Of a DNA stretch of 64,000 bases, positions 18,372-27,500 are shown one piece after another. How positions within the stretch are numbered: position 1 is the stretch's first letter; each line of letters begins with the position of its first letter. The DNA is from Mucilaginibacter sp. 14171R-50. Lineage in GTDB: Bacteria; Bacteroidota; Bacteroidia; Sphingobacteriales; Sphingobacteriaceae. The DNA lies in the NCBI RefSeq assembly GCF_010093045.1, contig NZ_CP048115.1, forward strand, positions 3,906,001-3,970,000. The letters run 5' to 3'. The translations under genes and the position numbers were made by a program. The notes below the pieces were generated by a model. The model made no database searches, was not told the origin of the DNA, and saw nothing but the letters and a program-made list of their open reading frames with translations.

Positions 18372-19730
18372 ATGATACTAAAAAAAGCAACTGTTTTAAT
18401 TGTTGACGATGACCCCGATGTGCTAACGGCAGTTAAGTTATTGCTTAAAACAGAGACACACGAAATTATCACCGAAAAAAACCCCGAGAACCTGAACTGG
18501 CTTTTACAGCGTAACCAGGTTGACCTGGTGCTTTTAGACATGAACTTTAACAGCGCCATTAACACTGGTAACGAGGGTATATACTGGCTGCGTAAAATAA
18601 AGGAGTGGAAACCCAACGTTTGCGTAATTATGATAACGGCCTATGGCGATATCGATCTGGCCGTTAGATCCTTGAAAGAAGGGGCTAACGATTTTGTGGT
18701 GAAGCCATGGCATAACGAAAAGCTGATTGATACCATAAAAGACCTGCTCGATAAAAAAGAAGGCGGAAGTAAAAGTGCCAAGGCATCTGTTAAAGGGGGG
18801 GTGGGCCAAACATCCATCCTGGGCGATTCGGAAATAATGGAGGATATATTTCACAAAGTGAATAAGATAGCCCCTACCGATGCCAATATACTTATACTGG
18901 GCGAGAACGGCACCGGTAAGGACCTGATGGCAAAGGCTATACACGAACGGTCTTTACGTGCCGACAAGCCATTTGTAAAGGTGGATGTGGGCGCCCTAAC
19001 CGACTCGTTGTTTGAAAGCGAATTGTTCGGCCATAAAAAAGGCGCGTATACCGATGCCCGCGAAGATCGCATGGGGAGGTTTGAAGAGGCTGAAGGCGGC
19101 ACCTTGTTTCTTGACGAAATTGGAAACATTAGCTTACAGCAGCAAGCCAAGCTTTTAACCGTACTGCAAAACAGGCAGGTAACACGTTTGGGTACCAACA
19201 AGCCGGTTGATATAGATATCAGGCTGATATGTGCTACTAACGTGCCGTTACAGGAGCTGGCCAACGAGAATAAGTTTCGGAAAGATTTGATTTACCGCAT
19301 CAATACTGTTGAAATAAATATGCCGCCGTTGCGCAAGCGTGCCGAAGATATTGTGTTACTGGCCAGGCATTTTGCAAAGCTATACAGCAGCAAATACCTT
19401 AAACCCGCGATAGATTTTGAACCCGCCGCCCTGCAAAAGCTGCGCAGCTACAATTATCCGGGTAACGTACGCGAACTGCAATACACCATTGAACGCGCGG
19501 TGATCATGGCCGACGATAGCATATTAAAACCCGATGACCTGATATTTTCAATATTGGAAACACCAGGCGAAAGCATGATTGACGATGATAACATTCAGTT
19601 AAGCACTTTAGAAAAGAATGCCATACTGCGCGTTATAGAAAAGCACAACGGCAACATTACCCGCGCCGCTAAAGAGCTGGGGTTAACACGTACCGCATTA
19701 TACCGCAGATTGAGCAAATATGATATTTAA
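18372..19730 (+). CDS. NtrC-family response regulator
   Basis: A 452-aa regulator: receiver domain (about 1-125) with phospho-acceptor D56 in LLDMNF, an AAA+ domain with Walker A GENGTGKD and sensor region EGGTLFLDEIG, and a C-terminal Fis-type helix-turn-helix (NGNITRAAKELGLTR). The sigma-54 contact loop reads GAYTDA instead of the classical GAFTGA; I recall this as a variant seen in Bacteroidota regulators, so it does not by itself exclude sigma-54 activation. It is divergent from the export operon and overlaps the kinase gene by 11 bp. Likely targets are the two 41-bp elements. Confidence 0.93.
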   Translation: MILKKATVLIVDDDPDVLTAVKLLLKTETHEIITEKNPENLNWLLQRNQVDLVLLDMNFNSAINTGNEGIYWLRKIKEWKPNVCVIMITAYGDIDLAVRSLKEGANDFVVKPWHNEKLIDTIKDLLDKKEGGSKSAKASVKGGVGQTSILGDSEIMEDIFHKVNKIAPTDANILILGENGTGKDLMAKAIHERSLRADKPFVKVDVGALTDSLFESELFGHKKGAYTDAREDRMGRFEEAEGGTLFLDEIGNISLQQQAKLLTVLQNRQVTRLGTNKPVDIDIRLICATNVPLQELANENKFRKDLIYRINTVEINMPPLRKRAEDIVLLARHFAKLYSSKYLKPAIDFEPAALQKLRSYNYPGNVRELQYTIERAVIMADDSILKPDDLIFSILETPGESMIDDDNIQLSTLEKNAILRVIEKHNGNITRAAKELGLTRTALYRRLSKYDI

Positions 19731-21075
19731 CCGTTACGAATGGCGGCTGGTGCTGCGTGTACTATTTTTATTTGCGGCTGTTACAGCAACGGCGTTTTTA
19801 CTATTGGGCGGCGGCAACTTTTTATATAATGTGATAACCGTGCCCCTGGTTATATATTCCGTGCTCGACCTGATACGCTTTAATAAAAAGGCGCAGGACG
19901 AGGTTAACCAGTTTGTCGAGTCTATCCACTACCGCGATTTTTCGCGCCATTTTGATGTGCGCAAAGCGCCGAATGAGCTGAAGCCCCTGCGCAAGGGCTT
20001 TAATGATATCAATACCACCTTTAAACTCATCAGCCGCGAGCGCGAAACGCAATACCATTACCTGCAAAAGATATTAGAACTGGTTGATACCGGTATTTTA
20101 AGCTATGAACAGGAAACGGGCGAGATCAGCTGGATAAACGAAGCTTTTAAAACACTGATCAGCATCCCTTATCTGAAAACCATACACTCGTTGGAAAAGC
20201 GCGAACCTACCCTTTATAAGGATGTGGTAAAGCTTAAACCGGGCGATTCAAAGGTATTGACCATTACACGCGACCAGCAGCAGGTAAAAATGCTGGTAAC
20301 CGCAAGTATAATGCGCAGCGACGAAAAAATGTACAAGCTTATCGCTTTTCAGAACGTAAGCGAGGCGCTGGACGAAACGGAGTCAAAGGCATGGTCTAAG
20401 TTGCTGAACGTGATGACGCACGAGATCATGAACTCGGTGGCCCCGATCTCGTCACTTGCCGATACGCTAAAAAACCGCCTGCAAAGCCCCGATATTACCG
20501 AAAATTTGGAGGGGGTTGACCTGGAAGACATATCGTTGGGTATAGACACCATCAAGCGCCGTAGCGAGGGCCTGCTAAAATTTACGGAAAGCTACCGCAA
20601 CCTGAATAAGATAACCAAGCTTGATCTGAACAAGATACTGGTGCGTAATATGTTCGAGAACCTGGCCAGCTTAATGCGCCCTACGCTCGAAAAAAAGAAT
20701 ATCGAACTGGAGATCATCCTGCGCGACCCGGCATTGGCAATTGAGGCCGATATAAACCTGCTGGACCAGGTAATGATAAACCTGCTGGTAAACGCTATCG
20801 AGGCGGTTAAAGACCGCGGAGAGCCCCGCATTACCCTGTCTGCCGAGATGCAAAGCAACAACCGTACGCTGGTAAAAGTTGCAGATAACGGGCTTGGCAT
20901 GCCGCCAGAGTTATTGGATAAGATCTTTATCCCTTTCTTTAGTACCCGTAAAACAGGTAGCGGTATAGGGCTGAGCCTTTGTAAACAAATAATGCTGCTG
21001 CACAAAGGCAACATCCAGGTACAATCAACAGAAGGTAAAGGTTCGGTATTTATATTGCAGTTTGCAAATTATTAA
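19720..21075 (+). CDS. Membrane histidine kinase partner of the NtrC-type regulator
   Basis: A 451-aa sensor kinase. Two membrane helices occupy about residues 10-50 with almost no periplasmic loop, so the signal is probably sensed in the membrane or cytoplasm. A PAS-like region follows (about 110-220). The phospho-acceptor box is THEIMNSVAPI, then the N-box INLLVNAIEAV, G1 DNGLGM and G2 GSGIGLSL. The start overlaps the regulator gene, so the two are translationally coupled. Confidence 0.92.
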   Translation: MIFNRYEWRLVLRVLFLFAAVTATAFLLLGGGNFLYNVITVPLVIYSVLDLIRFNKKAQDEVNQFVESIHYRDFSRHFDVRKAPNELKPLRKGFNDINTTFKLISRERETQYHYLQKILELVDTGILSYEQETGEISWINEAFKTLISIPYLKTIHSLEKREPTLYKDVVKLKPGDSKVLTITRDQQQVKMLVTASIMRSDEKMYKLIAFQNVSEALDETESKAWSKLLNVMTHEIMNSVAPISSLADTLKNRLQSPDITENLEGVDLEDISLGIDTIKRRSEGLLKFTESYRNLNKITKLDLNKILVRNMFENLASLMRPTLEKKNIELEIILRDPALAIEADINLLDQVMINLLVNAIEAVKDRGEPRITLSAEMQSNNRTLVKVADNGLGMPPELLDKIFIPFFSTRKTGSGIGLSLCKQIMLLHKGNIQVQSTEGKGSVFILQFANY

Positions 21076-21094
21076 CAGCCCTGTTTATTTAAAC

Positions 21095-21188
21095 CGTCAT
21101 TGCGAGCGTAGCGTGGCAATCCAGGATTTGCATGCAGCCTGCTGTTCTATCGAAGATTGCCAGGTCGCTATGGCTCCTCGCAATGACG
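21095..21188. repeat. Dispersed hairpin element, CGTCATTGCGAG arms (copy A)
   Basis: CGTCATTGCGAG (21095-21106) pairs perfectly with CTCGCAATGACG (21177-21188), with inner GCAATC/GATTGC pairing. A second element with the same TCATTGCGAG arms lies at 22568-22651. The pair looks like a mobile, non-coding intergenic repeat family. Confidence 0.8.
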
Positions 21189-21201
21189 CCTATCCGCAAA
21201 A

Positions 21202-21738
21202 ATGATGTTAAACAAATCCATTTTCGCTATTTCCGGGAGCCTGCGGGCAGGCTCATCAAACCATAAGATACTAACCTATATCGGCGGACTGATGCCTGCG
21301 GGTATCAGCTATCATATCTACGACGAACTGGCTACTATCCCCCCTTTCGACCCGGGTTTGGATAACGATACACCACCCGAAGCCATCATTAGATTAAGGG
21401 AAGCTATTGCAAAAGCCGATGCAGTTATTATCTGTACCCCCGAATATGCTTACGGCATCCCCGGGCAATTAAAGAACGCGTTGGATTGGACGGTATCAAG
21501 CGGCTCGTTCTCAGGCAAGCCCACAGCGCTGGTCACCGCATCAACAGGCGGCGAAAACGCGCACGCAGCCCTGCTTAAGGTATTAGGGGCTATCGATTGT
21601 GATGTTATTGAAGGCGGCACCCTGCTTATCTCCTACATCCGCTCAAAAATGGACAGTGAGGGCAATATCACCGACCTGCAAACCGCAACTGCTTTAAGAT
21701 CTTTGGCAGATAAGGTATTGAAGGCTATAGCACAATAG
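21202..21738 (+). CDS. NAD(P)H-dependent FMN reductase
   Basis: A 178-aa flavodoxin-fold protein. The N-terminal phosphate-binding loop GSLRAGSSNHKIL and the flavin motif PEYAYGIPGQLKNALDW are typical of the NADPH-dependent FMN reductase / chromate-quinone reductase family. It should reduce FMN or quinones in the cytoplasm with NAD(P)H. Two ATG codons (21202, 21205) are in frame and either may start it. It stands alone between two repeat-bearing gaps; the physiological acceptor cannot be told. Confidence 0.9.
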   Translation: MMLNKSIFAISGSLRAGSSNHKILTYIGGLMPAGISYHIYDELATIPPFDPGLDNDTPPEAIIRLREAIAKADAVIICTPEYAYGIPGQLKNALDWTVSSGSFSGKPTALVTASTGGENAHAALLKVLGAIDCDVIEGGTLLISYIRSKMDSEGNITDLQTATALRSLADKVLKAIAQ

Positions 21739-21948
21739 TACTCAAAAGCTCATGGAAACATGGTTAACATGGTTAACACAATTTAAGATTGATTTTCTTA
21801 TAAATTATTGATAATCAAATGTTTATAATAAATATCGCAAAATAAGTGTTAACCATGATCACCAAAGCCGGATGTCCTATTATTAATGGCGGGTGTTGGT
21901 TATGCTAAACTCACTCAATTTTACTAAATTGCTTTAAAAATTACCGCC

Positions 21949-22554
21949 ATGAAAAAGTTACTGTTAATACTGCTTGTTCTGTTTACCGTTAAATCGGGGT
22001 TTGCCCAAACCGCAGCCATGCCTGCAAGCGAAATTGTATTGAAGGATGCTTACGCTAAAGCTTCTAAAGAGAACAAAAAAGTGATGCTGATATTTCATGC
22101 CTCGTGGTGTGGCTGGTGTAAAAAGATGGAAGCCTCGTTGAACGACCCGTCGGTGAAGAAAATGTTTGATGATAACTACGTGATAGCCACGCTTGATGTG
22201 ATGGAACAGCCCGCCAAAAAGGATTTGGAGAACCCTGGCTCGATGGATGTGATGACCAAATTTCATGGCGAAAAATCGGGCCTGCCGTTTTGGGTAGTGC
22301 TTGATACCAAAGGCAAGGTGCTGGCCGATAGCCAGGTAAGGCCCGCCGGCGCCTTAATGGATACTTACGGCGAAAACGTTGGCTGCCCCGCCAGCCCAAG
22401 TGAAGTAGCCTATTTTACCAATATACTAAAAGCCACTTCAAAGTTAACCGACGCGCAATTAGCCGTTATAGCCAAACGTTTTGCACAAAACGCGCCTGCG
22501 CCGGTTGCAAAACCGGCAACGCCTGCGGCGCCGGCATCAGTAGGTTCAAAATAA
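21949..22554 (+). CDS. Secreted thioredoxin-like protein
   Basis: A 201-aa protein with a signal peptide (about 1-20, ending GFAQ) and a thioredoxin fold. The active site is WCGWCKK, as in the thioredoxin_7 / DsbD-gamma-like group. The tail after about residue 185 is a low-complexity A/P/K stretch. It probably acts in the periplasm on disulfides. No redox partner is adjacent. Confidence 0.88.
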   Translation: MKKLLLILLVLFTVKSGFAQTAAMPASEIVLKDAYAKASKENKKVMLIFHASWCGWCKKMEASLNDPSVKKMFDDNYVIATLDVMEQPAKKDLENPGSMDVMTKFHGEKSGLPFWVVLDTKGKVLADSQVRPAGALMDTYGENVGCPASPSEVAYFTNILKATSKLTDAQLAVIAKRFAQNAPAPVAKPATPAAPASVGSK

Positions 22555-22567
22555 TAATAACAAGGCT

Positions 22568-22651
22568 TCATTGCGAGGTAATCTCTTCAGGACATTTATA
22601 CACCTTGCATACAGGATTTGCTCAAAGAGATTGCTTCGTACCTCGCAATGA
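22568..22651. repeat. Dispersed hairpin element, TCATTGCGAGGTA arms (copy B)
   Basis: TCATTGCGAGGTA (22568-22580) pairs perfectly with TACCTCGCAATGA (22639-22651), and ATCTCTT (22581-22587) pairs with AAGAGAT (22625-22631). It shares its outer arm with copy A at 21095. Confidence 0.8.
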
Positions 22652-22799
22652 CGGGCGGACCCTTTTCGCATCTGCACATTTGAAATCTGCACATCCCCAC
22701 ATCTTCACCCCTCTGCCAATTTGTCAACGTGTATTCATTTGGAACGGGCATTGATTAGGTGTATCCGTAAATCATTCAAACTTTCAAAAAAGTACTACT

Positions 22800-24683
22800 A
22801 TGCAAGAAAAAGGAACAATTTCGATTCACACCGAAAACATTTTTCCCATCATCAAAAAGTTCTTATACTCTGATACCGAGATATTTCTGCGCGAACTGGT
22901 ATCAAATGCTGTTGATGCTACCCAGAAAATAAAACGACTTGCCGCTTTAGGCCAGTACAATGGCAACCTGGGCGATCTGCGCGTTGAAGTTGCGTTTGAT
23001 GCCGACAAAAAGACCATTACCATATCTGATAACGGTATTGGTATGACGGCCGAAGAAATTAAAAAGTACATCAACCAGATAGCGTTTAGCGGCGCTACCG
23101 AGTTTATGGAGAAGTTTAAAGAAGCCAAGGATGCCAACGAAATTATAGGCCGTTTTGGCCTGGGCTTTTACTCGGCATTTATGGTGGCCGATAAAGTTGA
23201 AATTGAGACGCTAAGCTACCAGGACGGCGCTACCCCTGCCCACTGGGTTTGCGATGGCAGCACCGAGTTTGAAATTACCGAAGGCAGCCTGGAAGAACGC
23301 GGCACCGAAATTACCCTGCACATCAATGCCGAGTCGGAAGAGTTTTTGAACCAGCAGCGTTTACAGCAAATACTTGATAAATACTGCAAATTTTTGCCGG
23401 TGCCTATAAAATTTGGCACCAGCACGCAAGAGGAAGAAGATGGTGTTGACGACGAAGGCAAACCAAAATATAAAACCGTTGAGGTTGATAACATCATAAA
23501 CGACACCAACCCGATATGGACAAAGGCGCCGAATGAACTGAAGGATGAAGATTACCTGAAGTTTTATAAAGAACTTTACCCTTTTAGCGAAGACCCGTTA
23601 TTTTGGATACATCTGAATGTTGACTATCCGTTTAACCTTACCGGCGTATTGTACTTCCCTAAACTGAAGAACGATTTTGAGTTCCAGAAAAATAAGATCA
23701 AGTTATTCTCGCGCCAGGTATTCATTACCGAAGAGGTTAAGGATATTGTGCCGGAGTTTTTAATGCTGCTGCATGGCGTTATCGATTCGCCGGATATCCC
23801 GCTGAACGTATCGCGCAGTTTCCTGCAGGCCGATAGCAATGTAAAAAAGATCAACAGCTACATCACCAAAAAGGTGGCCGATAAACTGGCCGATCTGTTT
23901 AAAAACGACCGCAAAGGTTTTGAAGAAAAATGGAACGACATTGGCCTGTTTGTGAAATACGGCATGGTGAGCGAAGATAAATTTTATGACAAGGCGAAAG
24001 ACTTTGTTTTAGTGACCAACACCGCTAAAGAGAATTTTACCCTGAATGAATACAAGGAAAAGGTTGAAGGACTGCAAACCGATAAGGATGGCCAGCTGGT
24101 GTACATTTATACCAACGATGCCGAAAAGCAGGACGCATTCATCCAATCGGCTAATAAAAAAGGTTACGATGTATTGGTGATGAACTCACCTATCGACAAT
24201 CACTTCATCAGTCAGTTGGAGCAAAAACTGGAGAAAACATCCCTAAAACGCGTAGACGCCGACGTGGCTGATAAACTGATCAAAAAAGAAGATGCTCCTG
24301 AACACGTATTAACCGAGGAACAGTCGACCATGATCAAAGAAATATTTGATAAAGCTATAAACAAACCGGCCTATAAAGTACAATTAGAAAGCCTTAGCCC
24401 TGATGAGCTGCCCGTAACGGTTACCATGGATGAATTTATGCGCCGTATGAAAGATATGGCTGCCATGGGCGGCGGCATGGGCTTTTATGGCAACATGCCT
24501 GATAATTACAAGGTAATTGTAAACGGCAACCATAAACTGATCGGTCGGATTTTAGAAGGCGAGGACGAAGGTGTACAGGCCCAGCTGGCTAAACAAGCGT
24601 TTGATCTGGCCCTGCTATCGCAAGGCCTGTTAACCGGCGCCGAGCTTACCGAGTTTGTTAACCGCAGCGTTAGCCTGATATAA
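22800..24683 (+). CDS. htpG: Hsp90-family chaperone HtpG
   Basis: A 627-aa Hsp90. The N-terminal GHKL ATPase is clear: ELVSNAVDAT (Mg-binding Asn), DNGIGM and GRFGLGFYSAF. The middle domain carries the conserved catalytic arginine region SRQVFI and NVSRSFLQ. The C-terminal dimerisation domain is present and no linker expansion is seen, as expected for a bacterial member. It is monocistronic and ends in a strong terminator at 24716. Confidence 0.97.
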   Translation: MQEKGTISIHTENIFPIIKKFLYSDTEIFLRELVSNAVDATQKIKRLAALGQYNGNLGDLRVEVAFDADKKTITISDNGIGMTAEEIKKYINQIAFSGATEFMEKFKEAKDANEIIGRFGLGFYSAFMVADKVEIETLSYQDGATPAHWVCDGSTEFEITEGSLEERGTEITLHINAESEEFLNQQRLQQILDKYCKFLPVPIKFGTSTQEEEDGVDDEGKPKYKTVEVDNIINDTNPIWTKAPNELKDEDYLKFYKELYPFSEDPLFWIHLNVDYPFNLTGVLYFPKLKNDFEFQKNKIKLFSRQVFITEEVKDIVPEFLMLLHGVIDSPDIPLNVSRSFLQADSNVKKINSYITKKVADKLADLFKNDRKGFEEKWNDIGLFVKYGMVSEDKFYDKAKDFVLVTNTAKENFTLNEYKEKVEGLQTDKDGQLVYIYTNDAEKQDAFIQSANKKGYDVLVMNSPIDNHFISQLEQKLEKTSLKRVDADVADKLIKKEDAPEHVLTEEQSTMIKEIFDKAINKPAYKVQLESLSPDELPVTVTMDEFMRRMKDMAAMGGGMGFYGNMPDNYKVIVNGNHKLIGRILEGEDEGVQAQLAKQAFDLALLSQGLLTGAELTEFVNRSVSLI

Positions 24684-24715
24684 GTGCCCCTAACCCCTAA
24701 AAGGGAATAGAATTT

Positions 24716-24747
24716 AAAGCCATCCTTAACCGGGATGGCTTTTTTTG
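24716..24747 (+). terminator. Rho-independent terminator after htpG
   Basis: AAAGCCATCC (24716-24725) pairs perfectly with GGATGGCTTT (24733-24742), followed by a T-run to 24747. It starts 33 nt after the htpG stop. Confidence 0.92.
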
Positions 24748-24980
24748 TTGACTCATTTTTTATCCTTTTATGGAAAAATGATACGGCGTGCATCTTTATT
24801 AAAAACAGAATAATAACATAGATGCATACATTTAAATATACCGGTATTTTAATCCGCATTAAGCCAAACAGTACAGGGCCGCCACTTGTGTTTATACAGG
24901 TTAATAGTGGTATATTAATTAAACTTTTTGCTGTACATAACGTCTAATAAAAAACAACGTTTATATATAAAACATTAAAA

Positions 24981-25484
24981 ATGAAAACCTTAATAAAAAT
25001 AATATTTGCCTTGTTCATTACGGTTACCGTATTGGACCCTGCGGCTGCGCAAACTAAAAAAAGCGATAAGCAGGCTGCTAAAGCGGCCGCTATAAAACAA
25101 ATGGTCGAATCGAAAAACTTCACGTTCGAAGCTAACTATGCTCACCCGTCGTATGGTAACATGCGCTATTTAACACCGGGTTACGATGTGCGTGTAGTTA
25201 AGGATACAGTTGTTTCCTATTTACCTTTTTTTGGTGTGTCCTATTCAGGCGCCGGTTATAGCAGCGGCGATGAAGGTATAAAGTTTACGTCAACCGATTT
25301 TACCTATTCAGAAGAGTTGAAAAAAAATGGTTTGTATTATGTACTTATCAAACCAAAGGATACTAAAAACGCCAATCAGTTAATATTCAACATTTCGCCA
25401 AGCGGTACTGCAGACCTAACCGTTTTAAGCAACAACCGCGAGCGAATGCGCTTTTCGGGGAATATAATCGAGAAAAAAAAATAA
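24981..25484 (+). CDS. Secreted DUF4251-family protein
   Basis: A 167-aa protein with a signal peptide (about 1-24, ending AAAQ), a short basic linker and a beta-rich domain with the DUF4251 look (FTFEANYAHPSYG; GYSSGDEGIKF). The family is widespread in Bacteroidota and has no known function. It is probably periplasmic. Confidence 0.82.
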   Translation: MKTLIKIIFALFITVTVLDPAAAQTKKSDKQAAKAAAIKQMVESKNFTFEANYAHPSYGNMRYLTPGYDVRVVKDTVVSYLPFFGVSYSGAGYSSGDEGIKFTSTDFTYSEELKKNGLYYVLIKPKDTKNANQLIFNISPSGTADLTVLSNNRERMRFSGNIIEKKK

Positions 25485-25490
25485 TAAATT

Positions 25491-25758
25491 ATGTTGCGAA
25501 TTACCATACCATCATCCGAAATATCCGCCAAAGTGTTTGAGCGGCATAACTTACCTTTTAACGCCCAACGGAACAGACACCGAAGTTAGCGGCAAACTGG
25601 TATTGCTTTTTGAAGATGAGCAGGAAGCCGTGGCATATTTAGACGAGTTGGAAGACCATGCCACCAAACTGGATAGCGGGTCGCCTCAAAAACCGGTGAT
25701 AAATGCTTTGGTTAGTGCAATATACAACGACCAATTTGTACAGGCCTATTTAAGATAG
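25491..25758 (+). pseudogene. Small conserved protein interrupted by a +1 frameshift
   Basis: An ATG at 25491 opens MLRITIPSSEIS and continues to about codon 20 before leaving frame. The adjacent frame continues sensibly as TYLLTPNGTDTE and LVLLFEDEQEAVAYLDELEDH to a stop at 25758. Removing one base near 25551 (AACTTAC) joins them into one protein of about 88 aa. Either the gene is broken or the base is a sequence error. The intact downstream frame alone could start only at a TTG. Function unknown; both halves look like one small soluble protein. Confidence 0.5.
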
Positions 25759-25807
25759 CACCTGTACAGATTGATCAGTAATATTTATGCTATTGTAATA
25801 TACTTTT

Positions 25808-26737
25808 CTATACGTTTAAGTTTTTATTGATGTACTGAATGCTGCTGTGTATGCTTGCAAAAGCATCCTTCGGCATATCGTGTTCTACAAAAAAACTGCG
25901 CATGCCTGCTGTTGACGCAGCGGCAAAGATCGGTTTAAAGTCGATGGTCCCACTGCCTACCGGCAAAATGTTTTCGCGGCTTGCATCCAGATCCTTTACA
26001 TGCCATAACGGGAAACGGCCGGGGTGCTGTTTAAACATCTCAACCGGATCCTTACCGCCTTTTATGGCCCAGGCCAGGTCAAGTTCCATTTTTACATGGG
26101 CCGGAGCGGTTTCTGATAAAAGCAGGTCGTAAGGCACCGTACCATCGTCAAGCGCTTTAAATTCCATATCGTGGTTATGATAGGCAAATATCAGCCCAGC
26201 CTTAGAAGCTGCCTCCCCTGTTTTGTTTAATACCGCTATTGTAGATTTTAGCTCGGCAGCTGTTCCGGTCGGCGAATTAGCGCAAACCAGGTACCTTACG
26301 CCACCTTCGGCGGCTTCATCTACCAGTTGCTGCATGTTATCCTGCAGGTTTAGCATGGGTGGTATCACCATAGGCTTACCGTCGGGCATGGTTGGCATTT
26401 TAGCGCCGGCGGGCAGTTTGAACGGCGCGCCCAGAACATGGTGCGATTTCCACGACAGACCGGCATCGTTCGCAAGCGCTTTAAATGCTTTGGGTTTTAA
26501 CCCATAGTACCCGCCCTTTTTACTGAATGCCGATTCTATTTCGCTGTAACCATCGCCCGCCACACTGGTTAAGGTACCTTTAACATCATCATCTATTACG
26601 TTAAAAAAGGTGAACAACTGCACGCCAACAGGGTGCTTAATAACCTTAAACAACGATGCTGCTTTGCCTGATAAAACAGCACTGCTAAGCGCAAGCGCGC
26701 CGGTGCTTTGTAAAAATTTACGCCTGTTAAAATTCAT
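25808..26737 (-). CDS. Xylose-isomerase-like TIM-barrel protein with Tat-type leader
   Basis: A 309-aa protein from the ATG at 26737, chosen because NRRKFLQSTGALAL then begins as a twin-arginine signal (RRKF); the frame extends 18 codons further upstream without signal character. The body fits sugar phosphate isomerases/epimerases of the AP-endonuclease-2 superfamily: VGVQLFTFF near the start, YHNHDMEF metal-site region, ELDLAW and WHVKDLD. It probably acts on a sugar in the periplasm. The substrate is unknown. Confidence 0.87.
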   Translation of the reverse strand: MNFNRRKFLQSTGALALSSAVLSGKAASLFKVIKHPVGVQLFTFFNVIDDDVKGTLTSVAGDGYSEIESAFSKKGGYYGLKPKAFKALANDAGLSWKSHHVLGAPFKLPAGAKMPTMPDGKPMVIPPMLNLQDNMQQLVDEAAEGGVRYLVCANSPTGTAAELKSTIAVLNKTGEAASKAGLIFAYHNHDMEFKALDDGTVPYDLLLSETAPAHVKMELDLAWAIKGGKDPVEMFKQHPGRFPLWHVKDLDASRENILPVGSGTIDFKPIFAAASTAGMRSFFVEHDMPKDAFASIHSSIQYINKNLNV

Positions 26738-26868
26738 GCCGACTGATTTGATTTGAGTGTTAAGTAAAACTAAATCAATTCTTTCAAACAAAAAAATTTT
26801 ATTGTGTCAAAACAACGCATTGAATACAAATAAAACTATCAGCCTTCAATCAGGTTATTGTTGGTGTT

Positions 26869-27498
26869 ATGAAAAACAAAATTATACCCCTTGCCCTGCT
26901 GCTTGCATTGGCATCATGCGGCAACCGTGAGCAGAAAGTTCCAAAAACCGACACAACCCGTACAACAGAACACGTAAACTCAAATGCCCCACCTGAGCCG
27001 GGTTCTGATGAAGACGTCCGTATCAGTACCGATACAAGCAGTTTAATTAAAGAATATTCCACCAAACACTATTTCTCGGATCTAAAGGAAAAAGACGCTT
27101 TTACGCTTAAGCTATATGGTAAAGACCTGTCGACATCCAAAGGGCTGCTTGAAGTTAAGAACGCCCGCAACCAATTGCTTTACCAGTATCGTTTTTCAAC
27201 CATCGACTTACTGATAGACCCCGAATCGATGCCGGAAAGTGAGCAGGCTGCCAGGATCAACGAAATTTTTAAGCATTATTTTGATGAGGACAAATTCAGA
27301 TCGCCGGCCATAACAGGCGCACAAGCTTTCGAAGAAGCGTTTGGAAACCCAAATGCAGCCGACAAGGCCGACTGGGAGAAAATTAAAGCCAATAAACAAG
27401 CCATTCGGTTTAGCCACCGCGAAGGGTACGAAGGTATGGTGGGCATAGCTTATTCCAAAGAAAGAAAAAAAGCAATGCCGGTTTATTATAGCGATTGA
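26869..27498 (+). CDS. Lipoprotein of unknown function
   Basis: A 209-aa protein with a lipobox near residue 17 (LALASC), followed by a disordered T/E/P-rich linker and a folded domain from about residue 55. I do not recognise the domain. It ends 2 nt from the convergent glucosidase gene. Probably anchored in the envelope. Confidence 0.75.
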   Translation: MKNKIIPLALLLALASCGNREQKVPKTDTTRTTEHVNSNAPPEPGSDEDVRISTDTSSLIKEYSTKHYFSDLKEKDAFTLKLYGKDLSTSKGLLEVKNARNQLLYQYRFSTIDLLIDPESMPESEQAARINEIFKHYFDEDKFRSPAITGAQAFEEAFGNPNAADKADWEKIKANKQAIRFSHREGYEGMVGIAYSKERKKAMPVYYSD

Positions 27499-27500
27499 TT

